Of a DNA stretch of 64,000 nucleotides, positions 42,432 to 55,964 are shown piece by piece. The stretch is taken from contig JACVTC010000084.1 in NCBI GenBank assembly GCA_016946835.1, positions 695,001 to 759,000 of the forward strand, given 5' to 3'. The DNA comes from Neocallimastix lanati (nom. inval.). Taxonomy: Eukaryota; Neocallimastigomycota; Neocallimastigomycetes; Neocallimastigales; Neocallimastigaceae. The notes beneath the pieces were generated by a model. That model searched no databases, had not been told where the DNA came from, and saw only the letters and a program-made list of their open reading frames with translations. The position numbers were made by a program, and so were the translations under genes. Each line of letters begins with the position of its first letter. Within the stretch, counting starts at the first letter, position 1.

Positions 42432-45314
42432 TTACCAATGACCACCTGGTGGAACTTGCCATCCATAAGGTGGTTGTGGTTGAGGTCTTGGCTGTGGTTG
42501 TGGCTGTGGCTGTGGTCCTGGTTGTGGATTATTATTGGGTTGACATTGATTCCTTCGGGTATTACAGTAATATCCTTCTTCACAACATTTTGGTAAGTTT
42601 GGAGAGAAACCATTACCATTACAGCTACCATAGGCTTTAGCACATCTTGGAGTTGAAGCAGCTGTAGTAGTTGTTGTCGTCGTGGTCGTGGTGGTTCTTC
42701 TTCTATTTTTAGTGGTGGTTGTAGTCGTAGTCGTGGTTCTTCTTTTAGTAGTTGTAGTTGTAGTGGTTGTGGTAGTGGTAGTGGTAGTAGTATTTGGAAC
42801 ACATTGATAATAATTATTATTTCTTCTTGAACAATAATATCCAGTTTGACAGCAAGTTGGAGCACCCTTATATCTAAGTCCACCACATGGTTCAAATGGA
42901 CCAGCACATTTTGTTGCGCTTGAATTAGTCGTGGTGGTAGTGGTGGTAGTGGTCGTGGTTCTCCTTTTACTAGTAGTTGTGGTGGTGGTAGTTGTTCTCT
43001 TCTTAGTGGTAGTAGTTGTAGTAGTGGTAGTTGTTGGTTTCTTGGTAGTAGTTGTTGTGGTGGTAGTGGTCGTAGTTGTGTTTTCTGCTGGTTTTTCACA
43101 AGTATGTGGAATGGAACACCATTCTCCATTTTCAATACCCCAATCTTCGGTATCCGTGTAATAAACGTTACATTCTTTACAACATGGATATTCTCCTCCA
43201 CTTGGACAGAGTTGAAGATCCGTAATACCACACCATTCTCCATTTTCAATACCATACCAGTTATTGGCTGTCTTAGAGAAGTAGTTTGGTTCTGTAGTTC
43301 TTAATGTACAACATTTATAGTCATACTTAAGAGACCAACATTTATCTTCCAAACTACTTTCAATGAGACACCAATCATCATTTTCAACACCCCAATCACC
43401 AACCGAATCTGATGTTATAACGGTGGTTGTGAAAAGACAACAATTATACCCGGTGTTACGACAACCACCGTTCTTTTCTTCATAGATTTGTGTTTTAACT
43501 TCATAGTCTGGTTCTCCTAAATATTCCTTGGCATAGGAACAATCTAATTTATAATTTTCACAAATAAATTTAAATCTTTCAATCATCCAACGTTTTAAAC
43601 CAACAATACGATCCTCACGATAGGAAGTATCACTACTATATTTTCTGAGTTTAATATCAGTAAATTCGGAATTATTTAAGAAATCTTCATAGGTAAAGTA
43701 ATCTTCTATTTTGATGTTCACTCTTTTAACTCTACCTGGAAGATTACCTTCCGCATCGGGTGTACGATCTTTCTTAACATAAGAATCAATGAATTGCTTT
43801 AATTGATCAATACGAGGAATTAATTTCTTTGGATTGAAGGCCTTTCTCATAAATTCATCGATATAGCCAATGAGTTCCTTATTATCATCCTTTAGGTTAA
43901 GAATAGTGAAAAGTGGATTAGTACTATCAAAGATTTCCTTACTGAAGGTTCTACGAGGATTAGAATCCATATAAGCGCCAAATTCACTATCGAAATCATA
44001 AAGTAGAGGAATCCACTTATCATTACCAGAAGTGGTATCATGGAACATATAGAGGCATTGATTATGAGCATTAGTTTCATGATCCCAGGAACCAAATAAA
44101 TATTTTATGACCTGCCATTTCATGAAAGTTTCAACGTCAAAGAATTCTTCCAAATCTTCTCTTGTTTTAGCCTTTGCTAAACGATCTTGGAATTTTTTGA
44201 ATTCGGTATCCGAATCTACGAGTTTTTCATCATCATTAATACAATTGAAAAATTCATTACTACCATAGGTAATATCACAAGTATATAAATGTTTAGTGGA
44301 TTTTTCACCATAGGTATATTCAATCCATTGAGATTTGAAAGCATCTCTCATTGCAAATAATCCCATATACCTATCATTAAAGTAGACATCAGCGAAATTA
44401 GAGGAGAGAGAAGGTAATTCCACCAAATTACAAATATCATAAGCTATTTTTTCTCTAAGGAAAGAAGGATCTACAGATTCTGAACGTAAACGAAGTTGTT
44501 TTCTTTCGAATAATTCTCCCTTCTTAACTTTAATATTATAACCCAATTTTTCGAAACTTTTAGTATATTTACCACCAACTGAAAATTTAATACTTGGAAT
44601 TTCTGTAACATTACTATATTTAATTATTTATAATTAATTTTTATATATTTATATATTTAAAAAATTAATAACTTTACCGTATATACATATATTTGAAACT
44701 TTATATATATTAATATATGATTCTTTTATATGTACATATATATATATATTATTCTTTTATATATATATATATGATTCTTTTATATATATATTATATAGTC
44801 TATATATAAATTATTTATATTAATTACCCTTTAATATCTAAACTTAATCCTGATTCTTCAGTTTCATAATCTGGAATTTTATATAAAGTATAACTGGTAG
44901 ATAATAATTCTTCTACTGTGTGATTAGAATATTTTGAAGCAATAGTTTTAAAATCTGAATAGGTTTTATTGGACATTTTCATTATCGCTAAATCCTTACT
45001 ATCTTTTATAAGCGACTGATTAATTAATTTTTTATCAATGGCTTTTGCCATAATGTCATCATAGTTCATCCAGGAAGCATGATAACATTCCTCATTTTTA
45101 TTAAGGTATCTGATATTCATATCTCTTTCACATTGATATTTTAAAAAGAAATTGTTGTAAGCTTCCTCACTTAAATTGATCGTAAGTTTAGGAATAATAA
45201 AATCCGTTTTTTCGAAAAGTTCAGCTCTTTTCACATCACCAAAAAAATTGTCTACTGCCAGAACATTACCGACAGCTACAGATATATGAATGTGATAATT
45301 AATACAAAATTTAA

Positions 45315-45357
<43 letters not shown>

Positions 45358-45371
45358 ATATATTAGAATTT

Positions 45372-45410
<39 letters not shown>

Positions 45411-45505
45411 TACAAATATCTTTTTTTTGTTTATGAAAAAGGTTTTAATAAATGTTAAATTTCATATCTACCTAACGACAATAAAGTCAATTTTCTCATT
45501 TGCAT
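42432..45505 (-). CDS. CotH-kinase-like protein with three dockerins and two CBM1-like modules (gene 5)
   Basis: Exons 45472-45505, 44828-45275 and 42432-44613 encode 887 residues, the shortest complete member. The signal peptide is MQMRKLTLLSLAVGNVLA. The CotH region has SWDHETNAHN and YDFDSEFGAY; dockerins occupy 545-666. Short Thr linkers with KKRTTTT and KRRTTTT repeats flank a first CBM1-like module (from about 730, CAGPFEPCGG). The final variant module (from about 818, CAKAYGSCNGNGF) ends NQCQP. The C-terminus is a PQ/PR-repeat ending VPPGGHW, the same last four residues as gene 4. CotH and dockerins are nearly identical to gene 4; the loss of one module and the different tail show that linkers and binding modules change faster than the core. 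Same expected location and role as its paralogs. Confidence 0.92.
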
Positions 45506-46605
45506 TCTTCTTTTTTTCTTTTTTTCTTTTTTCTCTTTTCTTTTTTTCTTTTACTTTTTTATTTTTTAATTATTTATAAAAGATTATTTTATCCTTCTTT
45601 TTTTCGTTTTTTTTTTTTTTTATTTTATTTTATTTTATTTTATTTTTTTTTATTCTATTGATATTATTATTTTTTTTTTAATTTTTTTTTTAAAAAAAAA
45701 AGTTTTTACTCTATAAAAACTTATGAAAAGCTTTATTATAAAAATATTTTTATTTTTGAAAAATAGCTTTTCAATAATAATATCTTTTTTAATATTTAAT
45801 GTTATCAAATATTAATTATATATATATAATTATTATTAACCAAAGTAATAATAATTTAACAAAAGATTCATATATATATATATATAATATTAGATTATTT
45901 ATTATCAAAAAATAATTTTTTTTTTAAAAAAAAAAAAAATTGGAAAAAAAAAAAAAAAAGAAAAGGAAAAGAAATATTATAATTTATATCTATTATACCA
46001 ATTATTACCTTTTTTTCCTTTTTTAATATCTTTTTTATTTAATAATATTAATTTTCTAATAATTAAAATTTAAAATTTAAAATATTAAAAATTCAAATAC
46101 ATGACTCCTTAACAACTAAAAAAAATAATAATAATTTAAATTTTTTAATTAAAATATTAATAAAAAAAAAAAAAAATTAAAAAAAATGATATTATCAATA
46201 ATAAATGTTTATAAATTTTAGATATATATATTGTTTTAAAAATATATAATCATTGTTAATAAGTTTTAAATATATATATATATAATTAATGTTATTAAAT
46301 ATTAAATATTAATTATATATAATTAATATTTATTATTTAAAATCTATTTCTCTTAACTGTTCAATTATATATTTAAAAAAAAAAAAAACTAAAAATCTTA
46401 ACAAAAAATAATTTTTTTGTATATAATATATATCTAATCTAAATAACATAATATTAATACCTTTTTTTTTTTACAAAAAAAAAAAAAAAGGAAATATAAT
46501 ATAAATCACAATGTAATTTTTAATTTATGTGAATAATGGGTTACTTTCATTTAATAAAAGTAATAATAAAATAATTTTCTTATTTTTTTTTTTACCTTTA
46601 ATTTT

Positions 46606-46725
46606 ATATTTTATTATATTTTTTATTATATTTTTTATTATATTTTTTATTATATTTTTTATTATATTTAATTTTATATTTTTCATTATATTTTTCATTG
46701 TATTTTTTATTATATTTTTTATTTT
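46606..46725. repeat. 12-bp TTTTTTATTATA tandem tract
   Basis: About ten copies of a 12-bp unit with some ATTTAATTT and TTTCATTATA variants, inside the block shared between upstream regions of genes 4 and 5. Confidence 0.85.
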
Positions 46726-47495
46726 AATTCAATTTAATATTAATTTTATTTGACATGATTAATTTGATTAGTATTTAAGCTTTTTGATATAACAAAAATA
46801 TTCCATTAATTTTTATTTTCACAAAAACTTTAAATGATAATATTTATTTCATCTATGATATATTTTTAATTATTATTAATTAATCTTTAATATTATTATA
46901 CTTATTAAATTTTTAAGAATTATTATAAAAAAAAAAAAATTTTAAATAATATGAAATTTAAATCCTTGAATATACCTTTTATATTTTTTTTTTTGATAAA
47001 ATGTTTTAAAAAAAAATAGATGAAAAAATAAATAGATATTCTGTAATATATTATAAAACTTGAAATAATTTAGATGTTAATATTATTATTATCAAAAATT
47101 ATCCGTAATAAATAGTAATAATTAATTAATGATTTTCACTTCATTAATGAATCATAATATTTATGAAATAAATATAATGGTAACTAATAATATATTAAAA
47201 AAAAAAAATATATATTACTAACAAATAAATTGATTTTTAATGTAAATATAAAATGATAGATGAAGTATATCTTTAAATGATCTTTTTATTTATATAGTAT
47301 ATATATTTCTTATTTTTTATTTTTAAAATAAAAAAATAAATTATACAATAATTGATGTCAAAGAAAGAAATACAAAATATATTCTAATTTATTTAAAAAA
47401 TATTCATATCTTTTAATATAATAAATTCAGTGATTTTAATTTTCTAATAATTAATCCATATTGACTATCACATATTCAAAGGTATATGAACAATT

Positions 47496-47496
47496 C

Positions 47497-47564
<68 letters not shown>
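47496..47564. repeat. (AAT)n trinucleotide tract
   Basis: About 23 uninterrupted AAT units, intergenic. Confidence 0.95.
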
Positions 47565-47565
<1 letters not shown>

Positions 47566-49056
47566 GATAGGGGATAAGTTTAAAAATTTATAAATTTAAA
47601 TTTATAAAATTTCCTAATAAAAATTGTACTACTTTTTATTATTATTATTGATATTAATGATTGCTAATCATTGTTTATTATTTTAATTTTTATCTATTAT
47701 TATTATTATTTTTTTTATTAATTAATTATTATTATTTTTATTAATTAATTATTAATATTTTTATTAATTAATTATTATTATTTTTATTAATTAATTATTA
47801 TTTTTATTAATTATTATTTTAATTAATATATTAATGATTAACTATTTTATTTAATATATATGTATTATTGGTATTATTTAATATTTCATATGATTTATTA
47901 TTTTTGCATAATAATATTAATTTCATGGTTAATCTAAATTAAAAAATCATGTCTTTAAATAAATATTTATATTAAATATGAGTAATAATTAATGATTAAT
48001 TTATTATATAATTATTAAAATTATTTTTTTTTTTTTTTTTTTAATTTTTAATTTTTATTTTAATTCTTTGGTTATTATCAGTAAAAAAAAAAAAAAAAAA
48101 GTTTCTTTACTCTGTTGATATTTAATTAAATATATCATCCAATAAAATTAAATGAACTTTGTTTTAATTAATTAATTCATAAATAATACTAAAATCTTTT
48201 TTTTTTTTTTTATTTTATTATTATTATCTTTTATTTCTTATCTTATCATAAAAAGTATCCTCTATTCTTTTAAAAAAATAATAAATAAAATGAAATATAT
48301 AGAAAAATATATAGAAAGATGGAATAAATATTAAACGTATATATATATTTAAAATTTATGTATCTATTTAATTAATGATTTTATATATCCTTAACATATA
48401 TAATTAAAAATGATTGTAAAAAAAAAAATAAAAAATAAAAATTATTATTAATTTTTTTTGTCAATTTCAATTATATATACGTGATATGATATAAATTAAA
48501 AAAATTCTCACTAATTAAATATTAAAAGATCCAATATATTATCATAAATATATATTTAAATTTAAAAAAAAAATATTTATTTATTTATTTATATTAGTAA
48601 TTTTTTATTTCAATGAATGAAACAATACAAATTATTACCAAACTTTTTTATTTAAAAGATTTTTCTTTAAATTTTTTTTTATAATAAAATATATATTTTA
48701 TTATTAAAATAAAAAAAAAAAAAAAGACCAAATCATATATAGAGTTTAAATAAAATAACTTTTAAAAAATAATAAATCAATGAATAAATCAATAATATTA
48801 TTATTCTATTTTTTATAATAGATGATTTTAATGTTTTTTTTTTTTTTTTTTATAAAATGATAATTTATTGCTATAATGAAAAAAATTATAAATTAAATAA
48901 ATTTAATGATAAATATTTATATAAATATTATTAATATTAACATTAATAATAATAATAATAAATAAAGTTAAAATTAAAGTTTTAAAACCATATGTATAAT
49001 GGGGAAAAAAATAGAGTAGAAGTTAAAAAGTTAGTAAATTTTGAATTAATAGTAAA

Positions 49057-49093
<37 letters not shown>

Positions 49094-49282
49094 CAATTTT
49101 TTATGTTTTTTAATTTTATTTATTACAATTCATTTAATAAAACAAAATATACATATATAATAAAGTTTTATTAATAATCTATAAAAAAATATCATAATTA
49201 AAGTTTTTAATATTTATGTATAATGGGAAAAAAAAATTCATAAAAAAATTAGTTAATAAATCTCTTAAGGATTAAATGAAAA

Positions 49283-49319
<37 letters not shown>

Positions 49320-50560
49320 ATGAAACAAAAACATTTTAAAATTAGATTTAAATGATTATAACAAATAAAAATAATAAAAAACAAAAAAACTAAAAAAAAA
49401 AAAAAAAAAAAAAAAAATAAGAATAATACTAAAAAAACTACCAAATGATTATATATAGATTTCATTAAAATTATATAAAAATAATTTAAATAAATAAAAA
49501 TATTTATTTTTTTATTTATTTATTAATAAATACTCTTTTTATTATTTATTATTTATTTATTATTTATTTATTTATTATTTATTTATTATTTATTTATTAT
49601 TTATTTATTTATTATTTATTTATTATTTATTTATTTATTATTTATTTATTATTAATTGATTTATTATTTATTGATTTATTTGTTAATATATCTTAAATGA
49701 AGTATAGATTATTTTATATAATTAATAGTGATATTTTTGAAAGAATAAGTTATATTATAAATAGTATAATCTTTTAAATAAACTATTTCATATAGATATA
49801 TATTTAGAATGAATAATTGAATAACAAACAAATGCTATTTAATGAATTAAGAGATCATTTACATAAAGTTTCCATTTATCAATAGGATGTGAAGCATTTT
49901 ACTTTAGTCAGAAGAATATATATTGAGGATTAGAGACAAAACAATACAGCTGAAACTTTATATGAATGTATCTTTTTCTATTATATTTTTATTTTTTTTA
50001 ATTTTTAATAAATAGAATAGTATGGATTAGACTTTGTACTATCATTATTATAAATATTATATATATATAAATATATAAAGCTTATAAAGTTTATAAAAAC
50101 GTACTCTTTAGTTTTATTTATTATTTCATATTTATTAATCAACATTTCAAATAAATAATAAATAATTTATTATTAAATATTTATCATGATAAGATAAGAC
50201 TTTTTCAATAGTATTAAATCATAGAAAATATTTATTTAATGGTTATTATTTTTTTTTTTGTTTTGGTAAAATATATATAATAAAAAATATGTAAAAAAAA
50301 AAAATAGTATAAAATATAACCTTTAGATTTCAGTTTATAATAAAATTATTAATAAGCAAGCTTCTTTTAATTGACTTTATTTTAAATTAATAAAATGAAC
50401 AATTTATTGTAATAATTTAGTGAGTATAAATTTAAAATTAATTATAGAACACAATTTTTTTTTTTTTTTTTTTTAATTTTAAATTGATTTATTCCTTTTT
50501 TAATTTATGCTATATAATATAAAAAATGATAAAGTTAATGATATAACTCAATTCTTAATT

Positions 50561-50855
50561 TTTTTTCTTCATTTAAGGAGGCATATTATTAATCATTTAT
50601 TTAATGATTAATAATTCTATTTTATTAATTTTATGTTTCTTTACTATAACGATTAAAAGTAGAAAAAAAATATGTATATATATAAAACAAATTATAATGA
50701 AATACACTTATTTTTTCTTCATTTAAGGAGGAATATTATTAATCCTTTATTTAATAATTCTATTTTATTAATTTAATGTTTCTCTTACTTTTATGATTAA
50801 AAGTAGAAAATAAAATATTTACATTTTTAAAACAAATTATAATGAAATACACTTA
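50561..50855. repeat. Tandem direct duplication with a 150-bp period
   Basis: Two copies, 50561-50710 and 50711-50855. Both open with TTTTTTCTTCATTTAAGGAG and close with AAATTATAATGAAATACACT. Between these they share most of the sequence, including ATTAAAAGTAGAAA; the second copy is about 5 bp shorter. Not a coding sequence. Confidence 0.9.
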
Positions 50856-51910
50856 TTTAATAAACTATTTTAAAAAGTATTATATATAATATCAATTAAT
50901 TATTTAATATAAAAAAATTAAAAAAAAATTATAAAAATAAAAAATATATAAAGATAATTATTGTTAAGGGATTTGTGATAAAATTTATAAATAATAAAAT
51001 ATAAAATAAAAAAACCTAAAAGAGAAAATAAATAAAAACTGTTAATCAATGGTATAACAAATAGTTAAACATATAATTTATGTTAATATTTACATAGATT
51101 CATAGCTCAAAAATAAATATATAATATTTTTACATAATTTTATTTTATCACGTTATTTTATATCACGTTTTATTTTATCATACTCTCTATCTAAACGAAT
51201 TTTAATCTGATTATTTTTTATATTAATAATTAAGTTTTATATTTGCATTTTATATTACACAATTAAATTTATGATGTTGATACCTTTTTTTATTATAATT
51301 AAATTAAAAATAATAATATTAAATATAATAATTTATACAATATTATTTCGTTTTATAATTTTTTGAACATTGAACATAAAAATTTAATTACAATTTAAAA
51401 ATTTTTTGATTTTATAGTATATAATCAAATATATTATTGACATATTTAATGCACTTTTACATGTATTATCATATATAGAATATTTAAGTTTTAAGTATAT
51501 ATATGATTTAAATTACTACACATAAAAATATTATTATAGATTAAATTTAAATACAAAAAAAAAAAATATTTTATATATAAATTTTATTTTATCTTCATTT
51601 TCAAATTGTAAAATGAATTTTCTTAAAATAATTATATAAAAATTCTAATTTTAAATTTATTTATTATTATTTTTTTTATTTTATATTATTTTTTATATAA
51701 ATATTTTACAAATTATCTTTTGTTCAATATCAATATTCTTGCATTTTAATTAATAATGCTATAAATATAAAAATCGCATTTGATATGATAATATCAAATT
51801 CAATATAATATTATATATATTATATATCTTATATATTCTATATATATATTTAATATTTAGTTTATTATATGAATTTTATTCTTTTTATTGTTAGTATTTA
51901 TAAATTAAAT

Positions 51911-54201
51911 TTAATAAATTTTGTAAAATCTCTTTTTAAGCTCTTTTTCATCTTCAGAAACACTATCTTCATTATCTTCTTCAATTTCAGCACTAGCTTC
52001 TTCTTCTTCTTCATTTTTAGCTTCATCTTCACTATAATCATCTCCATTAGCTAAAACTTTAACTTTAAGTGGTAAATCACTAGCATTCGAACCAGCAAAG
52101 ACTGTGAATTCACCTTCCTTTGGTCGAACTTAATCTTCGAATTCAACATCATAGTAGGAAAGAGCATGATCATCAATGAAAATTTTAACTTCCTTACTTT
52201 GACCAGCTTTTAACACAACCTTATCGAATCCTTTGAATAAACGAACCGGATAATCTTTAACAGATTCTGGGAAGGAAAGAAAAATCATTGGAACTGCTGC
52301 TCCTGCAATTTTTCCAGTATTCTTAACATTAAGAGTAACATAGAGACCATCATCTTCCATATCGGCTTCTAAATTCGAATATTCAAAAGTGGTGTAGGAT
52401 AAACCATATCCTAATGGGAAGGTTGGCTTGATTTCATTCTTATCGAACCAACGGTAACCAACAAAGAGTCCTTCATTATAATCATAAACCGTCATTTTGT
52501 CTCCACCACCTGGATATTCGGGTTCATATTTAACATCGGTTGGATAATCTTCACGAGGAGCCCAAGTGTAGGGTAAATGACCAGAAGGATTAACATCTCC
52601 GAATAAAACATCGGTAATAGCATTACCTGTTTCTTGACCTGGTAAACCTGCGAAAATAACCCCCTTAACCTTATCTAAGAATGGAACATTAACTGGTCCC
52701 GGTGAATGGATAACTACAATGGTATTCTTATTCACGGCTGCAACTGCTTCAATTAATTCATTACCTCCATGCCATAAATCTAAATTAAGACGATCACCTG
52801 CATTTCCTTCAACTGTGATATATTCTTCTCCTGAATCTGCTTGAACGAAAACAATGGCGACATCGGCATTCTTAGCAACCTTGGCTGCTTTCTTACCATC
52901 ATCATCTCCATAACTGATAACTTTGAGATTGGCTTTCTTTTGCTCTCTTAGTAATGGCTGAAAGAGGATCAACAACATACTTGAAATCAGTGGTACCTGA
53001 TCCCCATCCAAGAGGAAGAGTACCATTAGCACATTTCATATCTTCACAAAGCGTTGGTGACATAGAATCCTTACCAATAACTGCAATCTTTTTAACCTTC
53101 TTACTTTTCTTGAGTGGAAGAATATGATCCGCATTCTTTAATAAGACATTACTATCAGCTCCAACTTTCCTATTAAGAGCTGCATTTTCTTTAGTATTCG
53201 TATCAACATACAGGTTAACTTCAGGATAATTATCCATTTGATCAAGCTTATACATTGTACGAATGATACGTAAAACGGCATCATCTAATCTTTCTTGAGG
53301 GAAAATTCCCTTCTCAATACATTCAAGAATATGTCTTCCCCAGAAACTATCATCCACATAGTCCGATCCCCAATATTTACCTCCTGGCATATTCATATCC
53401 GTTCCAGCTCCGAAACTCTTTTCAATATCGAAAATAGCCCACCAATCGGACATGACAAATCCTTGGAATCCGAGTTTTCCTTTCAAACTATCAGTTAAAA
53501 GTCTCTTATTTTGAGTAGAATAAGTGCCATTAATGGCATTGTAAGAAGCCATCACCGTACCTACTAGCTTCTCCATCAATAACGGTACGATAGAACGGTT
53601 CCATGTAGACATCCCAAAGAGCTTGTTCTGGAACATTAGAAGTGGAAGCTCCACGATTATTTTCTTGATCGTTAGCAATGAAGTGTTTGGCATTCGCAAT
53701 AACGCCTTGACTTTGAATACCCTTAAGGACTTCAAGACCACATTGACCAACATAGAATGGATCTTCACCATAGGATTCGAAAATTCTACCAGCGGCAGGA
53801 GCTCTTTGAATACCCATTGAGGGAGCAAGAGCAACATTAATACCTCTTTGATAGAACTCTTTTCCTTGAGCTTCACCGACCTTACGAAGTAATTTTCTAT
53901 CGAAAGTAGCCACGGTGTTAATAGAAGCTTGCCATGAAGTCGCGGTTCCCTTAGCAAATCTTACCCCAGCTGGACGATCTTGAAGGCAAATACCTTTGAA
54001 ATCTTTTCTTTCAATGGGATCAATTGAACCGACACAAACACCGGTCATATTTTCTCTACCGGTAATGAGCGTAATTTTTTCTCCATTGGTTAAATCTTTA
54101 CACCACTCTCTAGCCTTAGCATCGGCTTCTTCCCAAGAAATAGCTAATGACTTTGCGGCGAAAACAACAGCCACATTAGATAAAACGGATGTGAACTTCA
54201 T
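51911..54201 (-). pseudogene. GH3 beta-glucosidase, full length but with two frameshifts and a nonsense codon
   Basis: The minus-strand frame opens with signal peptide MKFTSVLSNVAVVFAAKSLA. The N-terminal GH3 domain includes KHFIANDQEN and the nucleophile motif GFVMSDWW. The C-terminal domain includes VEGNAGDRLNLDLW, then a fibronectin-III-like domain (GYGLSYTTFEYS). An acidic Glu/Asp tail ends in a KIY-type terminus at 51911. Three lesions interrupt it. One extra base near 53572 separates the frames before VGTVMASYNAING. One extra A near 52944 (GCAAAAGAAAG; the paralog has GCAAAGAAAG) shifts the frame after AITKRAKE. TAA replaces TAT near 52130. Without them the product would be about 762 residues, secreted, hydrolysing cellobiose and short beta-glucosides. 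Lesions could be assembly errors, but the sister copy is also broken. Most likely a recent pseudogene. Confidence 0.85.
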
Positions 54202-54506
54202 TTTTATTTATATTTAATTTTCTTATATATATTTTATTACTTAATTTATTTAAATATTAATTTATTATGTTTATATATATATATATATTTTTTTTTAATA
54301 TTATAAATTAAATATAATATTATTTATCTTTTATTTACAATACTATATTTTTTAATATAAAAATAATATAAAATTATTTTTATGTAATATAATTTTAATT
54401 TTCCAAAAAAAATGAAGATATTTTTCCTTTTAAATATTTTCTCTGAAATATCGTTAAATAAATTCTAATTAAAGAAAGATATTATTACTTTTCAATCTTT
54501 TTACAG

Positions 54507-54541
<35 letters not shown>

Positions 54542-55223
54542 TCAATAATAGTATTACATTCCCTCTTATTATTGTTATTGTTATATTCTTTATTACTATT
54601 ATTATTATTATTATTATTATATTAGTATTATAATTACTATTATAACCTTTGTTAAGATTTAATATAAATTAAAAATTATCGATGTATGGAATAATTTTAG
54701 AAAAGATAATATTTATTGATTAAATTTTATATAAAATATATTCATTTCTCAAAAGTATAACTATGTAAAGAAGTTCCTTAAAAATTTTATATATTAAATA
54801 TTTGTTAAGCGATATAAATTAGTTGTATTGTTAAGAAAGTTTTTAATAATTTAATAAATTATTCTTAACAATCGTTTTTTTTTTTTATAATTATTATTAT
54901 TTCTCTTAATCCATTTTATAAATAATTAAAATAGTTTTTAAAGATTTAATATATATATTTTCCCATTCATAATCTTAATTTTTATAAAATAAAATAAAAT
55001 AATGTAAAGTAATGTATTGAAAAATAAAAAAACAATGTAGTAAAAAATAAAAAAAATTGAGAATTTAAATCATGTCTATTTAATTTTTATAAAAATAAAT
55101 AAATTTAGTGAAAAATTAATTTAAAAAATAATTAAAAAGAAAAAAAAAATAAAATTAAAAAATAAGCAATGAATTGATAGTAAAAATTAAAATAAATAAA
55201 AATAAAGTTAAACACTAAATATT

Positions 55224-55273
<50 letters not shown>

Positions 55274-55964
55274 TATAAATAATAATATTTTAAATTTTAA
55301 TTTTTTTAATATTTATATAAATTTATCTTTTCATCCGAAACATTTATATAAAATTTTAAAAAGGGTTAATATTATGTATTATACTATTTTATTATTTTCT
55401 AATTAAAATATTAAAAAAATTCCATTTTTTGTATTAGATTATAATTATTATTTATATTTTTATTATTTTATCTATTAATATTATTACTTAACATATATTG
55501 TTATGATTAGTATATAAAAAGTTTAAATAATTATACATAATATTAAAATTTATAAAATATTACAAATTTAAACTAATTATATATTATAATTGAAAATCAT
55601 ATAAAAATGGAAGAGTTTTCTTTGCACTTTAGGAATTAAATTTAAAATATTAATTAATAATAGAATATTTTGAATAAATAATTTTTTTTACTTCTCTAAA
55701 TTAATTTTCAATAATATTATTAATTATAACTTAATAATATTTAAATATTATTATTTCATAAAATATTTAATAATTTGACATTATTTAAAATATTTTGTAA
55801 ATTTAGGTTATTTAGAAGCTAAAATATATTATTTACTATAAAAAAAATAATAATAAATATATTTATTTATTGAAATTAAATTGTATTATAAATTAAAAAA
55901 AAAAATAAAAATAAAATAAAAATAAGGAAACAAAAAAATTATTTATACTGTAATTATATAGAAA
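54202..55964. other. AT-rich DNA between the head-to-head GH3 copies
   Basis: No gene seen. Holds the start regions of both GH3 copies, (ATT)n at about 54510-54540 and a T run of about 40 nt near 55229-55268. Confidence 0.8.

Larger units (their letters stand above)
45506..51910. other. AT-rich intergenic DNA upstream of gene 5
   Basis: No gene seen. Contains a shared block (46535-46812), a 12-bp tandem tract (46606-46725), (AAT)n at 47496-47564, poly-T near 49060-49093, poly-T and poly-A near 49286-49416, ATTATTT-type repeats at 49530-49680 and a tandem duplication at 50561-50855. Texture from about 49.7 kb to the GH3 pseudogene is less homopolymeric. Confidence 0.75.

Noticed and set aside
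54202-55964. Bidirectional promoter for an active GH3 pair
   Set aside because: Head-to-head layout fits, but both copies are broken and no shared promoter motif was visible.
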